This document shows, piece after piece, positions 9,099 to 21,921 of a stretch of 64,000 nucleotides of DNA. The position numbers were made by a program, and so were the translations under genes. A model generated the notes under the pieces. That model did no database searches. It had not been told where the DNA came from and worked only from the letters and a program-made list of their open reading frames with translations. Position 1 is the first letter of the stretch. Every line of letters starts with the position of its first letter. Source of the DNA: Haloactinopolyspora alba (GTDB lineage Bacteria > Actinomycetota > Actinomycetes > Jiangellales > Jiangellaceae); the NCBI RefSeq assembly GCF_003014555.1, contig NZ_PYGE01000026.1, forward strand, positions 1-64,000, written 5' to 3'.

Positions 9099-10467
9099 GA
9101 CCGTTCTCCTCGGGGCTGTCGTCGCTGGTTGCCGAAGGTGTGCCGTGCGTGCCCGTGCCCGGTGTGCCGACGCCGGCGGGCACGGTAGCACCCTCCGACC
9201 GCACCGGACCGGACCCCTGCGGCAGCTGCCCGGGCAACGGCGGCACCGGGTGCCCGCCCGCGAAAGCGTCGAACGGCTCGTCCTCCCGTTCAGCCTGCTC
9301 GGCCGCCTCCTGATCGTCGCGCTTCTCCGGGATCAGCAGGCTGGCTACCAGGATCACCGCCACCGCGATGCCGCCGTAGGTGAGGATCTGGCTGCGCTCG
9401 ATGCCCTCGTTGAACGCCAGCCGCATCCCGGCGACCGCGACGATCCACACCAGCGAGATCGGCAGCAGAACCTTCCAGCCGAGATGCATGAACTGGTCGT
9501 ACCGCATCCGCGGCAGCGTTCCCCGCAGCCAGATGTAGACGAAGATCAGCAGCATGACCTTGGCGAGGAACCACAGCAGCGGCCACCAGCCGGTGTTGAA
9601 CATGCCGTCGTTGATCGCCGACAGCGGCCACGGTGCCCGCCAGCCGCCGAGGAACAACGTGGTCGCGATCGCCGAGACGTTGACCATGTTGATGTACTCG
9701 GCCAGGAAGAACATCGCGTACTTGATGGAGGAGTACTCGGTCCCCCAGCCCGCGACCAGTTCGCCCTCGGCCTCGGGCAGGTCGAACGGCGCCCGGTTGG
9801 TCTCGCCGACCATCGAGATCAGGTAGACCACGAACGACGGCAGCAGGATGATGCCGAACCACAGCCGCTCCTGCTCGGCCACGATGCCCGACGTCGACAT
9901 CGTCCCGGCGAACAGGAACACGCCGACGAACGACAGCGCCATCACCAGCTCGTACGAGATCACCTGCGCCGATGCGCGCAGCCCGCCGAGCAGCGGGTAC
10001 GGTGAGCCGCTCGACCAGCCGGCCAGCAGCAGGCCGTAGACGCCCATCGACGCGATCGCGAGCGTGAACAGCACGGCCACCGGCATGTCGGTGAGCTGCA
10101 GCCGGGTCTCGTGCCCGAAGATCGACACCTCCGGGCCCAGCGGGATCACCGCGAAGATCAGGAACGCCGGGATGGCGGCGATGACGGGCGCCACAAGGTA
10201 GACGGGCTTGTCCGCCGCCTTCGGGATGATGTCCTCTTTGAGCATCAGCTTCACGCCGTCGGCAAGGCTCTGCAGCCAGCCGCCCGGACCGTTCCGGTTC
10301 GGGCCGACGCGGTGCTGCATCTTCGCGACGACCTTGCGCTCGAAGACGATGTTGAACAGGGTCAGCACGACCAGCAGCACGAAGATCGCCACGCACTTGA
10401 TGGCGATGATCCACCACGGGTCGTTACCGAACCCGGCGATCTCGTCGTAGGACTGTGCGGCGATCAT
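9091..10467 (-). CDS. nuoH: NADH-quinone oxidoreductase subunit H
   Basis: A 458-residue membrane subunit that forms much of the quinone chamber at the arm junction. [17 protein letters not shown] and the family helices are present. It is longer than the roughly 325 residues of E. coli NuoH because of a hydrophilic C-terminal extension of about 90 residues rich in Pro, Gly and Thr. Overlaps nuoG by four bases. Confidence 0.96.
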   Translation of the reverse strand: MIAAQSYDEIAGFGNDPWWIIAIKCVAIFVLLVVLTLFNIVFERKVVAKMQHRVGPNRNGPGGWLQSLADGVKLMLKEDIIPKAADKPVYLVAPVIAAIPAFLIFAVIPLGPEVSIFGHETRLQLTDMPVAVLFTLAIASMGVYGLLLAGWSSGSPYPLLGGLRASAQVISYELVMALSFVGVFLFAGTMSTSGIVAEQERLWFGIILLPSFVVYLISMVGETNRAPFDLPEAEGELVAGWGTEYSSIKYAMFFLAEYINMVNVSAIATTLFLGGWRAPWPLSAINDGMFNTGWWPLLWFLAKVMLLIFVYIWLRGTLPRMRYDQFMHLGWKVLLPISLVWIVAVAGMRLAFNEGIERSQILTYGGIAVAVILVASLLIPEKRDDQEAAEQAEREDEPFDAFAGGHPVPPLPGQLPQGSGPVRSEGATVPAGVGTPGTGTHGTPSATSDDSPEENGHA

Positions 10468-12910
10468 TCCTGGTCACCTCTCTGCAGGGCGACGATGTGG
10501 CCGGCGTCCGCGGTGAGGTCGGCGTGCACCTGCGAACCGGGTGAGTTCTCCGGCACCCACACCACCCGGTCGGGCATCTCGCTGATGCGCACCGGCAGCG
10601 TGATCGAGCCCGTCTCGGTCCGCACGGTCAGCCGCTCGCCGTCGGCGACGCCGACTTCGTTCGCGGTACCGGGCGACACCCGCGCCTCGACCGCGTGTGC
10701 CGTCTCGGCCAGGTGCGGTTCTCCGTCCTGCCCGCGGCCGTTGTCGAGCATCAGCCGCCAGGTCGCCAGCACCGCCTCGCGGGCGGCCGGCTTCGGTGGC
10801 CCGGACGTGCTCGCATCGACCGGGTCGATCCGCGCTCCGTCCCAGCCGCGGAACGCCGCCAGCTCCGCGCGGACCGCCTCGACGTCACGCACGCCGAGCT
10901 TGACGTCGAGCTCGTCGGCCAGCGAGTTCAGCACGGCGCCGTCCGACACGGCCGCCGACTCGTTCAGTACCTGCGCGAACGGACGCTCACGGCCTTCCCA
11001 GGTGACGAAGGTTCCCGGCTTCTCCACCGGCGGCGCCACCGGCAGGACCACGTCCGCCAGCTCGCTCACCTCGCTGCGGCGGACCTCCAGGCTCACCAGG
11101 AACCCCGCGCTGTGCAGAGCGGCGCGGGCCGCGGCCGGGTCCGGCAGGTCGGCCAGCTCGACACCGCCGACGAGGGCGCCGGACAGCGTGCCGTCGGCCA
11201 GCGCGGCGAGCATGTCGCCGGTGTCACGGCCCTGCAGTGCCGGAACGCTGCCCACGGACCAGGCCGCGGCGACGTCTACGCGCGCCTCGGCGTCGGCCAC
11301 CGGCCGCCCGCCCGGCAGCAGGTTCGGCAGGGCGCCGGCCTCGACCGCCCCGCGCTCGCCCGCGCGGCGCGGCACCCAGGCCAGCCGTGCGCCCGTCACG
11401 GTCGCGACCCGCGCGGCCGCGGACAGCGCTCCCGGGATCGCGGCCAGCCGAGAGCCGACCATGATCACCGCGCCCTTGGTCCGCAGCGCCTCGCCGAGGT
11501 ACGACACCCGGTCGTCGCCCAGCGTGATGGCGTTCAGGATCTCCGGCTCGGTTCCCGGCGCCGCCGGCAGCAGCGTCCCCGACAACTTCTCCAGACCGCG
11601 GGTGGCGAACGGGGCCACGGAGTGCACGTCCGTCCCCTTGCGCGCCGCCTTGCGCAGCCGCAGGAACACCGTGCCGGCCTCTTCCTCCGGCTCGAAGCCC
11701 ACGAGCAGCACCGTCGGCGCCCGCTCGAGGTCACCGAAGGTGACGCCCCTGCCGGTGCCGGCCAGCGACCCAAGGAAGGCCGTCTCCTCGGCCGAGTGCG
11801 CGCGGGCACGGAAGTCGACGTCGTTCGTCTCGAGCGCGACACGGGCGAACTTGGCGTAGGCGTAGGCGTCCTCGAGCGTCACCCGGCCGCCGCTGAGAAC
11901 ACCGACGCCCGCGGCATCACGCGCGGCCGCCAGGCCCTCGGCCGCCAGCGTCAGCGCCTCCGGCCACGACGCCGTCTCCAGCTCGCCGGACTCCTCGTCG
12001 CGCACCAGCGGATGCGTCAGCCGGTCGTCCAGCGTGGACCAGCGGAACGCGAAACGGTCCTTGTCGGTGATCCACTCCTCGTTGACCTCCGGGTCGTCGC
12101 CGGAGAGGCGGCGCATGACCGTCCCCCGCCGGTGGTCGACGCGGATGGCGCTTCCGCAGGCGTCGTGCTCTGCCACCGACGGCACCGACACCAGATCGAA
12201 CGGGCGCGACCGGAAGCGGTACGCCGCCGACGTCAGCGCGCCGACCGGGCAGATCTGGATCGTGTTGCCGGAGAAGTAGCTCTCGAACGGCTCCTTCTCG
12301 TAAATGCCGACCTGCTGCAACGCGCCACGCTCGAGCAGCTCGATGAACGGGTCCCCGGCGATCTCCTTCGAGAAGCGGGTGCAGCGCGCGCAGAGCACGC
12401 ACCGCTCACGGTCCAGCAGCACCTGCGCGGAGATGTTGATCGGCTTCGGGTAGGTGCGCTTCTTGCCCTCGTAACGCGACTCGCCCCGGCCGTTGCTCAT
12501 GGCCTGGTTCTGCAGCGGGCACTCGCCGCCCTTGTCGCAGACCGGGCAGTCCAGCGGGTGGTTGATCAGCAGGAACTCCATGATGCCCTGCTGCGCCTTG
12601 TCCGCCACCGGCGACGTGAGCTGGGTGTTGATCACCATGCCCGGCATGACCGTCAGCGTGCAGGACGCCTGCGGCTTCGGCATCCCGCGGCCGTTGCCCA
12701 TGTCCGGCACCTCGACCAGGCACTGCCGGCACGCGCCCGCCGGCTCGAGCAGCGGGTGGTCGCAGAACCGCGGGATCTGGATGCCGATCAGCTCCGCGGC
12801 GCGGATGACCAGCGTGCCTTCGGGGACGCTCACCTCGAACCCGTCGATGGTGACCGTCACCATGTTCGGCTGCGGCTCAACCTCGCCCGTCGCGGAGTTG
12901 GTCGTGACAG

Positions 12911-12914
<4 letters not shown>
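10464..12914 (-). CDS. nuoG: NADH-quinone oxidoreductase subunit G
   Basis: An 816-residue peripheral-arm subunit. The N-terminal 2Fe-2S ferredoxin domain ([15 protein letters not shown]) is followed by the His/Cys motif [15 protein letters not shown], the CVLCARC region, and a C-terminal molybdopterin-oxidoreductase-like domain. The region that binds the extra cluster N7 in some bacteria reads [11 protein letters not shown] and later [10 protein letters not shown], so most N7 cysteine positions appear lost. ATG 12914 is chosen because it overlaps the nuoF stop by four bases. Confidence 0.95.
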
Positions 12915-14286
<1,372 letters not shown>

Positions 14287-14290
<4 letters not shown>

Positions 14291-14982
14291 TTCTTCTCTC
14301 CTCGACCCTCGATGGCCTGCTGGCCGCCCTGGGGCGCCGTCCACCCGCGTTCGTCGGCGAGCTCGCGGCCCACCAGCGACGCCGGGCCTGCCTGGACGCC
14401 CTCGTCGGCCGCGTCGTCGCCGAAGCCGGCAAGAATCCGCTCGGCCTGCTTCCAGCTGCAGACCCGGGGTCCCCGGGTCGAGCTGACCTGTTCGCCGCCG
14501 CGCAGCCGGTCGACGAGCTCACGCGCGGACTCCGGCGTCTGGTTGTCGGCGAACTCCCAGTTCACCACCATGACCGGCGCGAAGTCGCAGGCGGCGTTGC
14601 ACTCGACCCGCTCGAGCGAGATCTTGCCGTCCTCGGTCGTCTCGTCGTGCCCGATGCCCAGGTGACCGGACAGGTCCTCCCAGATCCGGTCACCGCCCAT
14701 GATGGCGCACAGCGTGTTGGTGCAGACGCCGACGTGGTACTCGCCGACGGGCCGGCGCTTGTACATCGTGTAGAACGTCGCCACCGCGGCGACTTCAGCT
14801 TCCGTGATGCCCAGGACCTCCGCGCACATCTCGATGCCGGCCGGCGTCACGTAGCCCTCGTAGGCCTGCACCAGGTGCAGCATCGGCAGCAGCGCCGACT
14901 GGGCCTCCGGGTAGCGCGCGACGATCTCGAGCATCTCCGCGCGGGCCTGCTCGCCGAGTTGGGTCACCGGTTCACTGCTCAT
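14287..14982 (-). CDS. nuoE: NADH-quinone oxidoreductase subunit E
   Basis: A 231-residue thioredoxin-fold subunit with 2Fe-2S cluster N1a. The ligands are in CTNTLC and CNAAC. It partners NuoF. ATG 14982 (MSSEPVTQLGEQAR) is chosen because upstream in-frame sequence is arginine-rich and overlaps nuoD. A C-terminal extension of about 60 residues beyond the core ends in charged residues. Confidence 0.95.
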
Positions 14983-15020
14983 ACGCTCATTCGTCTCTTC
15001 GTCGTCTCGCCCCTGCACGC

Positions 15021-16394
15021 TCAACGGTCGACCCCGCCCATCACCGGGTCGATGCTGGCGACGGCGACGATGACGTCGGCCACCATGCCGCCCTCGCACA
15101 TGGCGGGCACCGCCTGCAGGTTGTTGAACGACGGGTCGCGGAAGTGCACCCGGTACGGCCGCGTGCCGCCGTCGGAGACCACGTGGGCGCCGATCTCGCC
15201 GCGCGGCGACTCGACCGGCACGTACGCCTGCCCGGCGGGAACCCGGAAGCCCTCGGTGACCAGCTTGAAGTGGTGGATCAGCGCCTCCATGGACTCACCC
15301 ATGATGTGCCGGATGTGGTCCAGCGAGTTGCCCATGCCGTCGCTGCCGATGGCCAGCTGCGCCGGCCAGGCGATCTTCTTGTCGGCCACCATGACCGGTC
15401 CCGGCTCGAGCCGGTCGAGGCACTGTTCGACGATCTTCAGCGACTCCTTCATCTCGTCGACGCGGATGCGGAACCGGCCGTACGAGTCGGCGGTGTCGCG
15501 CGTCGGGACGTCGAAGTCGTAGTTCTCGTAGCCGCAGTAGGGCTGAGTCTTGCGGATGTCCCACGGCAGCCCGGTCGAGCGCAGCACCGGCCCGGTGATG
15601 CCGAGGGCCATGCACCCGGCCAGGTCCAGGTAGCCGTTGCCGACGGTGCGCCCGCGGAAGATCGGGTTCTCGTTGCAGAACGCCTCGAACTCGGGAATCT
15701 TGTCCCACATCCAGCGCAGGTACTCGCGGACGCTCTCGACCGCGCCCGGAGGCAGGTCCTGCGCGACACCGCCCGGACGGAAGTACGCGCTGTTCATCCG
15801 CAGCCCGCTGATCAACTCGAACAGGTCGAGTGTCCGCTCGCGCTCACGGAAACCGTTCGTCATGACGGTCAGCGCGCCCATCTCCATGCCGCCGGTGGCC
15901 AGCGCCACCAGGTGCGAGGAGATCCGGTTGAGCTCCATCATCATCACCCGGATGACGTTCGCCCGCGGCGGGATCTCGTCAGTGATGCCCAGCAGCTTCT
16001 CGACACCGAGCACGTAGGCGGCCTCGTTGAAGAACGGCGCCAGGTAGTCCATGCGGGTGACGAACGTGACGCCCTGTGTCCAGTTGCGGTACTCGAGGTT
16101 CTTCTCGATGCCGGTGTGCAGGTACCCGATCCCGCTGCGCGCCTCGGTGACGGTCTCGCCGTCCAGCTCGAGGATGAGCCGCAGCACGCCGTGCGTCGAC
16201 GGGTGCTGCGGGCCCATGTTGATGACCATGCGCTCCTGGCCGGCGACGGCGGCGTCGACGACGTCGCCCCAGTCCTGCCCGGTGACCGTGTAGACCGGCC
16301 CCTCCGTGGTCTCGCGGACGCCGGCGTAGGGGTCGTACGTGGCGTCCGGGTCCGGACCGGGAGGGGTGAACGTGTCGTGGCTGTGCTCGCTCAT
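15021..16394 (-). CDS. nuoD: NADH-quinone oxidoreductase subunit D
   Basis: A 457-residue, 49-kDa-type subunit that lines the quinone site. [14 protein letters not shown] carries the conserved quinone-head-group histidine, and the hydrogenase-like fold continues to the C-terminal DPVMGGVDR. The start ATG at 16394 shares one base with the nuoC stop (TGATG). An N-terminal extension of about 50 residues is Asp/Pro-rich. Confidence 0.97.
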   Translation of the reverse strand: MSEHSHDTFTPPGPDPDATYDPYAGVRETTEGPVYTVTGQDWGDVVDAAVAGQERMVINMGPQHPSTHGVLRLILELDGETVTEARSGIGYLHTGIEKNLEYRNWTQGVTFVTRMDYLAPFFNEAAYVLGVEKLLGITDEIPPRANVIRVMMMELNRISSHLVALATGGMEMGALTVMTNGFRERERTLDLFELISGLRMNSAYFRPGGVAQDLPPGAVESVREYLRWMWDKIPEFEAFCNENPIFRGRTVGNGYLDLAGCMALGITGPVLRSTGLPWDIRKTQPYCGYENYDFDVPTRDTADSYGRFRIRVDEMKESLKIVEQCLDRLEPGPVMVADKKIAWPAQLAIGSDGMGNSLDHIRHIMGESMEALIHHFKLVTEGFRVPAGQAYVPVESPRGEIGAHVVSDGGTRPYRVHFRDPSFNNLQAVPAMCEGGMVADVIVAVASIDPVMGGVDR

Positions 16395-17224
16395 CAGTTG
16401 TAGGCCCTCCGCTCGTCGGGCGGTGGAATTGTCGCGCCCTTGTACTCCACCGGGATGCCGCCCAGCGGGTAGTCCTTGCGCTGCGGATGTCCCGGCCAGT
16501 CGTCGGGCATCTGGATCCTGGTCAGCGCCGGGTGCCCGTCGAAGAGGATGCCGAAGAAGTCGTAGGCCTCGCGCTCGTGCCAGTTCGCCGACGGGTACAC
16601 CGGCACCACCGACGGGACGTGCGGATCGTCGTCCGAGCAGGCGACCTCGAGGTTCACGCGCCGATTGTGGGTGATGGACAGCAGCTGATAGCACGCGTGC
16701 AGCTCGCGCCCGGTCTCCTCCGGGTAGTGCACGCCGTCGACACCGAGGCACATCTCGAACCGCAGCGCGGCGTCGTCGCGGAACATCCGGGCGACGTCGA
16801 CCAGCCGCTCGCGGACCACGAAGAACGTGATCTGGCCGCGGTCGACGACGATCTTCTCGAAGACGTCGTCCTCGCCCAGGCCGGCCTGCTCGAGGGCCGC
16901 CGTCACCTCGTCGCCGAGGCGCTCGTGCTCGTCGTCCCACGGCCGCGGCGTGGACTCGCCGCGGATCGGGTTCGTGTCCCGCGCGACCAGGCCACCGTAG
17001 CCGGACGTGTCGCCGGAGCCGTCGACACCGAACATGCCGCGGCGCGACGGATGCGGCGGCGGCAGCTCGGGGCCCTCCGGCTCGGTGGTGTCGACGTCAC
17101 CGCCCGGCGGCTCCTCGATGCCCGGCGCCGGGTCGCCGCCGGTGGTCACCTTCTCCTTCGACCCGTCGTCGGTGCCCCGGCCCTCGGAGATCGGGTCCGG
17201 CTTCTTCGCGTCGTCCGGACTCAC
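16394..17224 (-). CDS. nuoC: NADH-quinone oxidoreductase subunit C
   Basis: A 276-residue, 30-kDa-type subunit of the peripheral arm, separate from NuoD as in most bacteria other than enterics. [17 protein letters not shown] and [10 protein letters not shown] are diagnostic. The first 70 residues are a Pro/Glu/Gly-rich, probably disordered extension. GTG 17224 overlaps the nuoB stop by four bases. Confidence 0.95.
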   Translation of the reverse strand: MSPDDAKKPDPISEGRGTDDGSKEKVTTGGDPAPGIEEPPGGDVDTTEPEGPELPPPHPSRRGMFGVDGSGDTSGYGGLVARDTNPIRGESTPRPWDDEHERLGDEVTAALEQAGLGEDDVFEKIVVDRGQITFFVVRERLVDVARMFRDDAALRFEMCLGVDGVHYPEETGRELHACYQLLSITHNRRVNLEVACSDDDPHVPSVVPVYPSANWHEREAYDFFGILFDGHPALTRIQMPDDWPGHPQRKDYPLGGIPVEYKGATIPPPDERRAYN

Positions 17225-17775
17225 CGGAGCAGCCCCTTCATCTCGTGCGTCGCCGGCGCCTCGAGCGCCGCCTGCTCGGCCTCCGCCTCGGCGTTCTCAC
17301 GGTGCGGGCCGAGCTTCTCGTTCTGGATCTGCTCGTGCAGCTTCAGGATCGCGTCCATGAGCATCTCCGGGCGCGGCGGGCACCCGGGCAGGTAGACGTC
17401 GACCGGAACGACGTGGTCGACGCCCTGCACGATGGCGTAGTTGTTGAACATGCCGCCGGTGCTGGCGCACACGCCCATCGACAGGACCCACTTCGGGCCG
17501 GCCATCTGGTCGTAGATCTGGCGCAGCACCGGAGCCATCTTCTGGCTGACCCGACCGGCGACGATCATCAGGTCGGCCTGGCGCGGTGACGCGCGGAACA
17601 CCTCCATGCCGAACCGCGACGAGTCGTGCCGCGGCCCGCCGAAGGCCATCATCTCCATCGCGCAGCACGCGAGGCCGAAGGTCGCCGGCCACACCGAGCT
17701 CTTACGCATGAAGCCGAGCAGGTCTTCCACCGTGCTCAACAGCACACCGGACGGAAGCTTGTCCTCGAAGCCCAT
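17221..17775 (-). CDS. nuoB: NADH-quinone oxidoreductase subunit B
   Basis: A 184-residue subunit holding cluster N2, the last cluster before quinone. The unusual tandem cysteines are in LACCAMEMM, with further ligands in VCASTGG and GCPPRPE. The ATG at 17775 lies 31 bases after the nuoA stop. Confidence 0.97.
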   Translation of the reverse strand: MGFEDKLPSGVLLSTVEDLLGFMRKSSVWPATFGLACCAMEMMAFGGPRHDSSRFGMEVFRASPRQADLMIVAGRVSQKMAPVLRQIYDQMAGPKWVLSMGVCASTGGMFNNYAIVQGVDHVVPVDVYLPGCPPRPEMLMDAILKLHEQIQNEKLGPHRENAEAEAEQAALEAPATHEMKGLLR

Positions 17776-17806
17776 GGCTCATGCCCTCCAATCCATCTGG
17801 GTCATG

Positions 17807-18166
17807 TCAGTCCCAGTCCAGGCCGCCGCGACGCCATTCGTAGACGAACGGCACGCTGATCAGCACGATGAACGTCACCATCGCCAGGAACCCGAAGACG
17901 CCGAGCTGGTCGAAGCGGACCGCCCACGGGTACAGGAAGATGATCTCGATGTCGAAGATGATGAAGGTCATCGCGGTCAGGTAGTACTTGATCGGGAACC
18001 GGCCGCCGCCCACCGGCTGCGGCGTCGGCTCGACGCCACACTCGTAGGAGTCCAGGCGCGCCCGGTTGTACCGCTTCGGGCCGACGACGGTCGACACCAC
18101 GACCGACCCGACCGCGAACAGTGCGGCGATGATGATGAGGCCGATGACCGGGGCATACAGGCTCAC
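17807..18166 (-). CDS. nuoA: NADH-quinone oxidoreductase subunit A
   Basis: A 119-residue, three-helix membrane subunit near the quinone channel. YECGVEP in the first loop and FIIFDIEIIFLYPWAV are intact. The GTG at 18166 has an AAAGGTGA-type binding site upstream. It begins 94 bases after the menJ stop with no clear promoter or terminator between, so menJ and nuoA-N may share a transcript. Confidence 0.95.
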   Translation of the reverse strand: MSLYAPVIGLIIIAALFAVGSVVVSTVVGPKRYNRARLDSYECGVEPTPQPVGGGRFPIKYYLTAMTFIIFDIEIIFLYPWAVRFDQLGVFGFLAMVTFIVLISVPFVYEWRRGGLDWD

Positions 18167-18260
18167 GCGAGATCACCTTTCTCGACATCGACTCGGTCGC
18201 TGGTCACCTTCGCCTCCTCGCTCGTCGGGCGTGGCCGCTCGCTGGTGCGCACCGGAGCGC

Positions 18261-19688
18261 TCACGCCGCCGGGGCCAGTCGGGTCAGCGCGTTGATGACG
18301 CGGTCGTACGCGTCGCCGTCGCGGTGGTCGGTCAGGTTGGCCAGCAGCTTCAGCGTGAACTTCATCAGCCGAGGCCGCGGCAGGCCGTGGTTCGTGGCGA
18401 TTCTCATGATCCGTGGGTCACCGATCAATCTGACGAAGATGCGGCCGAGCGTGAAGTAGCCGCCGTGTTCGTGTTTCAGCGCCGCAGGATAGCCCTGCAG
18501 AACTCGCTCCTGTCCGGAGACGTCCCGGGACAGCGCGTCCGCGATGACGGTCGCGGCGAGATGCGCGGCCTCCATCGCGTAGTCGATGCCTTCGCCGTTG
18601 AAGGGATTGACCATGCCGCCCGCGTCACCCACGAGAAGCAGCCCTCGACTGTAATGGGGCTGGCGGTTGAACCCCATCGGCAGGGCGGCGCTGCGGATCT
18701 CGGCGGTCCGGTTCTGCTCGTTGAAGCCCCACTCCGGGGGTGTCTGCGCCACCCATCGGCGCAGCATGTCCTTGTAGTCGACCCGCCCGAACGCCGCGGA
18801 CGTGTCGGTGATGCCCAGCCCGACGTTGCTGGTGCCGTTGCCGGTGCCGAAGATCCACCCGTATCCGGGCAGGAGCACCTTGCCGCCGCGGCCGGTGTCG
18901 TCGCGGTCGGCCCACAGCTCCAGCCACGACTCCATCCAGTCGTCGTCGTGGCGAGGGCTGTCGTAGTAGGTGCGCACGGCGACCGCCATCGGCCGGTCGT
19001 CGCGCTTGTGGATGCCGAGCGCGGTGGACAGCCGCGACGAGGTGCCGTCGGCGGCCACCACCAGCCGCGCGCGGTGGGTCCGTGTCTCCCCCGCCCGGCG
19101 GCCACGCTCGTCGACCGGACGTGCGCGCACGCCGACGACGTGACCGGTCCGCTCGTCGACGACCGGTCCGGTCACGTTGGTGTGCTCACGCAGGCGGGCA
19201 CCCGCCTCGGCCGCGCGCCGGGCCAGCAGGTGGTCGAAGTCGTTGCGGGTGCGGACCAGGCCGTAGTCGGGGTAGCTGGCCAGCTCGGGCCAGGGCAGGT
19301 GCAGCCGCATGCCGCCGCCGACGATCCGCAGGCCCTTGTTCCGGATCCACCCCGGCGCGCTGGTGTCCACGCCCATGCGGACGAGCTGGCGCACCGCGCG
19401 CGGCGTCAGCCCGTCGCCACAGATCTTGTCCCGCGGGAACGACGACTTCTCCAGCAACAGCACGTCGAGCCCGGAGCGCGCCAGGTGGTACGCGGTGGTC
19501 GCCCCCGCCGGCCCGGCACCGACGACGATCACGTCCGCGTCGTCGGAACCACCGGAGCCGTGGCGTACCGGGCCCGCCGGCGCCGGCATCGGCGACACAG
19601 CCGTGCCGGCCGCAGTCGCCGGGGTGGCGCCGTCCGCCGGAGCGGGACGGTCACGCCGACCGTTCGTCGCCTCACCGCTCGTTGTCAT
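18261..19688 (-). CDS. menJ: Geranylgeranyl-reductase-family flavoprotein, likely menaquinone reductase
   Basis: A 475-residue FAD-dependent reductase. VIVVGAGPAGATTAYHLARS is the dinucleotide fold, and KICGDGLTPRAV and GDAGGMVNPFNGEGIDYA are family motifs. In Mycobacterium tuberculosis the homologue MenJ saturates one double bond of the menaquinone tail and lies beside menG and a polyprenyl synthase. The same partners occur here: menG upstream, a polyprenyl synthase after nuoN. The ATG at 19688 is chosen because the upstream in-frame stretch is Arg/Thr-rich and covers the promoter region. An archaeal-lipid-type role is unlikely in this context. Confidence 0.8.
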   Translation of the reverse strand: MTTSGEATNGRRDRPAPADGATPATAAGTAVSPMPAPAGPVRHGSGGSDDADVIVVGAGPAGATTAYHLARSGLDVLLLEKSSFPRDKICGDGLTPRAVRQLVRMGVDTSAPGWIRNKGLRIVGGGMRLHLPWPELASYPDYGLVRTRNDFDHLLARRAAEAGARLREHTNVTGPVVDERTGHVVGVRARPVDERGRRAGETRTHRARLVVAADGTSSRLSTALGIHKRDDRPMAVAVRTYYDSPRHDDDWMESWLELWADRDDTGRGGKVLLPGYGWIFGTGNGTSNVGLGITDTSAAFGRVDYKDMLRRWVAQTPPEWGFNEQNRTAEIRSAALPMGFNRQPHYSRGLLLVGDAGGMVNPFNGEGIDYAMEAAHLAATVIADALSRDVSGQERVLQGYPAALKHEHGGYFTLGRIFVRLIGDPRIMRIATNHGLPRPRLMKFTLKLLANLTDHRDGDAYDRVINALTRLAPAA

Positions 19689-19763
19689 GGCTCGCGCTCG
19701 CCGGGTCCCGTGGTAGGTGGTGGCAGGTGGTCGCATCGACGTCGTGGTCCGTTGTGGAAGCTC

Positions 19764-19777
19764 GTGAATTTGTTCAC
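19764..19777. promoter_or_regulatory. Candidate Rex operator upstream of menJ-nuo
   Basis: GTGAATTTGTTCAC has perfect 5-bp arms in the GTGAA-N4-TTCAC layout of actinomycete Rex sites. It lies 76 bases before the menJ start, in the 200-base gap after menG. Rex itself is encoded at 58966-59700. TTGGCC at 19796-19791 could serve as -35, with a weak -10 over the operator. Confidence 0.6.
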
Positions 19778-19890
19778 TAACTCGTTCTCGGGCCAAGTCT
19801 AGGGGTAACCCGGAGGGGGGAACGAGCCGGGGCACCCGGATGACCAGCAGATTTACGCATCGGTGGCGTTGCGAAATTCTGCCCTGGGCC

Positions 19891-20580
19891 CTACCGGACC
19901 GCGTGGTGCAGCGCCACGATGCCTCCGGTCAGGTTGCGCCAGCGGATCGACGTCCAGCCGGCCGCCGCCATCCGCACGGCCAGCCCGGCCTGGTCCGGCC
20001 AGGCGCGGATCGAGTCGGCCAGGTAGACGTACGCGTCCGGGCTGCTGGACACCGCACGGGCCACCGGCGGCAGCGCGCGCATCAGATACTCGACGTAGAC
20101 CGTCCGGAACGGCGCCCACACCGGGTGGCTGAACTCGCACACGACCACCCGGCCGCCGGGCCGCGTGACCCGGTGCAACTCGCGCAGCGCCGCCTCGGTG
20201 TCGTGCACGTTGCGCAACCCGAACGAGATCGTCACCGCGTCGAACGTCGCGTCGGCGAACGGCAGCCGCAACGCGTCGCCGGCGACGAACCACAGCGACG
20301 GGTCGTGCCGCTTGCCGGCACGCAGCATCCCGAGCGAGAAGTCGCATGCCACCACGTCGGCGCCGGCCTGCCGGAACGGCTGGCTGGACGTGCCGGTGCC
20401 GGCGGCAAGATCGAGGACCCGATCGCCCGGCCCGGCCGCCACCGAACGGACCACCGCACGGCGCCACATCCGGTCCTGGCCCATCGACAGCACGTCGTTG
20501 GTGAGGTCGTAGCGATCGGCGACGGCGTCGAACATCGCGGCGACCTCACGCGGATTCTTGTCCAGGGAGGCACGAGTCAC
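19891..20580 (-). CDS. menG: Demethylmenaquinone methyltransferase
   Basis: A 229-residue SAM-dependent methyltransferase of the UbiE/MenG family, catalysing the last ring methylation of menaquinone. [19 protein letters not shown] is the family N-terminus, and [11 protein letters not shown] is SAM motif I. GTG 20580 is used because the conserved N-terminus follows it directly. It is divergent from menF; their starts are 86 bases apart. Confidence 0.93.
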   Translation of the reverse strand: MTRASLDKNPREVAAMFDAVADRYDLTNDVLSMGQDRMWRRAVVRSVAAGPGDRVLDLAAGTGTSSQPFRQAGADVVACDFSLGMLRAGKRHDPSLWFVAGDALRLPFADATFDAVTISFGLRNVHDTEAALRELHRVTRPGGRVVVCEFSHPVWAPFRTVYVEYLMRALPPVARAVSSSPDAYVYLADSIRAWPDQAGLAVRMAAAGWTSIRWRNLTGGIVALHHAVR

Positions 20581-20666
20581 GGCCGACCAGCCTAGATGCA
20601 CAGGCACCCGGACGGGTGACTCCCCTCACGGCGGCGGTGCCGGTGTTCGCCGTACGCTTGGCTGCT

Positions 20667-21920
20667 GTGACGACTGTGCCCGTGAGCGCCCCGCTGGTCG
20701 TACGGACCATGGAGATCGACGCCCCCGGGCCGTTGCTCGACCTGCTCCCCGAGAACGCGCCGATGGCCTGGACCCGGCGCGGCGAGGGCATCGTCGGCTG
20801 GGGCGAGGCCGCCCGGTTCGACACGGTCGGCCCGCACCGGTTCGCGACCGCCGACCGCTGGTGGCGCCGGATGGTGGGCACGGCGGTCGTCCGGGACGAG
20901 GTGGGGCTGCCCGGCACCGGGCCGGTCGCGTTCGGCTCGTTCGCCTTCGACGACATGCCCGGCGCGTCGACACTCGTCCTGCCCGAGACGGTCGTGGGAC
21001 ACCGCGGCGGGCGCTGGTGGGTGACCACGGTCAGTGTCTCCGGCAACCTCCCCGGACTGCCCGACGTCCTCGCCGACGCCGCGCCGCGCCGGCCGGAAGC
21101 GGTCACCTTCGCGGACGGGTCGCACGACGGGACGGAGTGGGAGCGCATCGTCGCCGAGGCGGTCAGCCGGATCAACGCCGGCGACCTGGAGAAGGTGGTG
21201 CTCGCGCGCGACATGATCGCCGAGAGCGCCGCCCGTATCGACCAGCGCTGGCCCATCCAGCGCCTCGCCGAGCGCTACCCCCGGTGCTGGACGTTCAGCG
21301 TCGACGGGCTGCTCGGCGCCACTCCGGAGCTGCTCGTGCGCCGCGAGCGGGGCCTGGTGACCTCGCGTGTCCTCGCCGGAACGATCCGCCGCAGCGGCGA
21401 CGACGCCCACGACCTCGCGCTGGCCGCCTCGCTCGCGCGCTCGAGCAAGGACCTCGAGGAGCACGAGTACGCCGTGCGCTCGGTGGCCAACGCGCTGGAC
21501 CCGTTCTGCTCCAGCATGAACGTGCCCGAGGCCCCGTTCGTGCTGCACCTGCCGAACGTCATGCACCTGGCGACCGATCTGGCCGGTGTCGCCTCCGACG
21601 GCTCGTCCGCGCTCGGCCTGGCCTCCGCGCTGCACCCCTCCGCGGCGGTCGGCGGCACGCCGACGTCGGCCGCGCGCGAGCTGATCCGCGAGATCGAGGA
21701 CCTCGACCGCGGCCGCTACGCCGGACCGGTCGGCTGGATCGACGGCGACGGCGACGGCGAGTGGGGCATCGCGCTGCGCTGCGCCGCCCTCGACCGCGCG
21801 GACGACTCGCGGATGCGGCTGTTCGCCGGCTGCGGCATCGTCGCCGGCTCCGACCCCGAGGCCGAGCTCGCCGAGAGCGTCGCCAAACTCGTCCCGATGC
21901 GCGACGCGCTGTCCGGCTGA
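20667..21920 (+). CDS. menF: Isochorismate synthase
   Basis: A 417-residue chorismate-binding enzyme that converts chorismate to isochorismate, the entry to menaquinone. The C-terminal half has GDLEKVVLARDM, STALHPSAAVGGTP-like LASALHPSAAVGGTP, and PVGWIDGDGDGEW with GCGIVAGSDPEAE. The GTG at 20667 has TACGCT (20653-20658) eight bases before it, which suits a leaderless start. An entD/salicylate-type role cannot be excluded by sequence alone, but men genes surround it. Confidence 0.88.
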   Translation: MTTVPVSAPLVVRTMEIDAPGPLLDLLPENAPMAWTRRGEGIVGWGEAARFDTVGPHRFATADRWWRRMVGTAVVRDEVGLPGTGPVAFGSFAFDDMPGASTLVLPETVVGHRGGRWWVTTVSVSGNLPGLPDVLADAAPRRPEAVTFADGSHDGTEWERIVAEAVSRINAGDLEKVVLARDMIAESAARIDQRWPIQRLAERYPRCWTFSVDGLLGATPELLVRRERGLVTSRVLAGTIRRSGDDAHDLALAASLARSSKDLEEHEYAVRSVANALDPFCSSMNVPEAPFVLHLPNVMHLATDLAGVASDGSSALGLASALHPSAAVGGTPTSAARELIREIEDLDRGRYAGPVGWIDGDGDGEWGIALRCAALDRADDSRMRLFAGCGIVAGSDPEAELAESVAKLVPMRDALSG

Positions 21921-21921
21921 C

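Noticed and set aside
15021-16940. Apparent long nuoD frame reaching into nuoC, suggesting a NuoCD fusion
   Set aside because: The part upstream of 16394 is a different frame from nuoC and is Arg-rich. nuoC has its own intact frame and stop, so the genes are separate.
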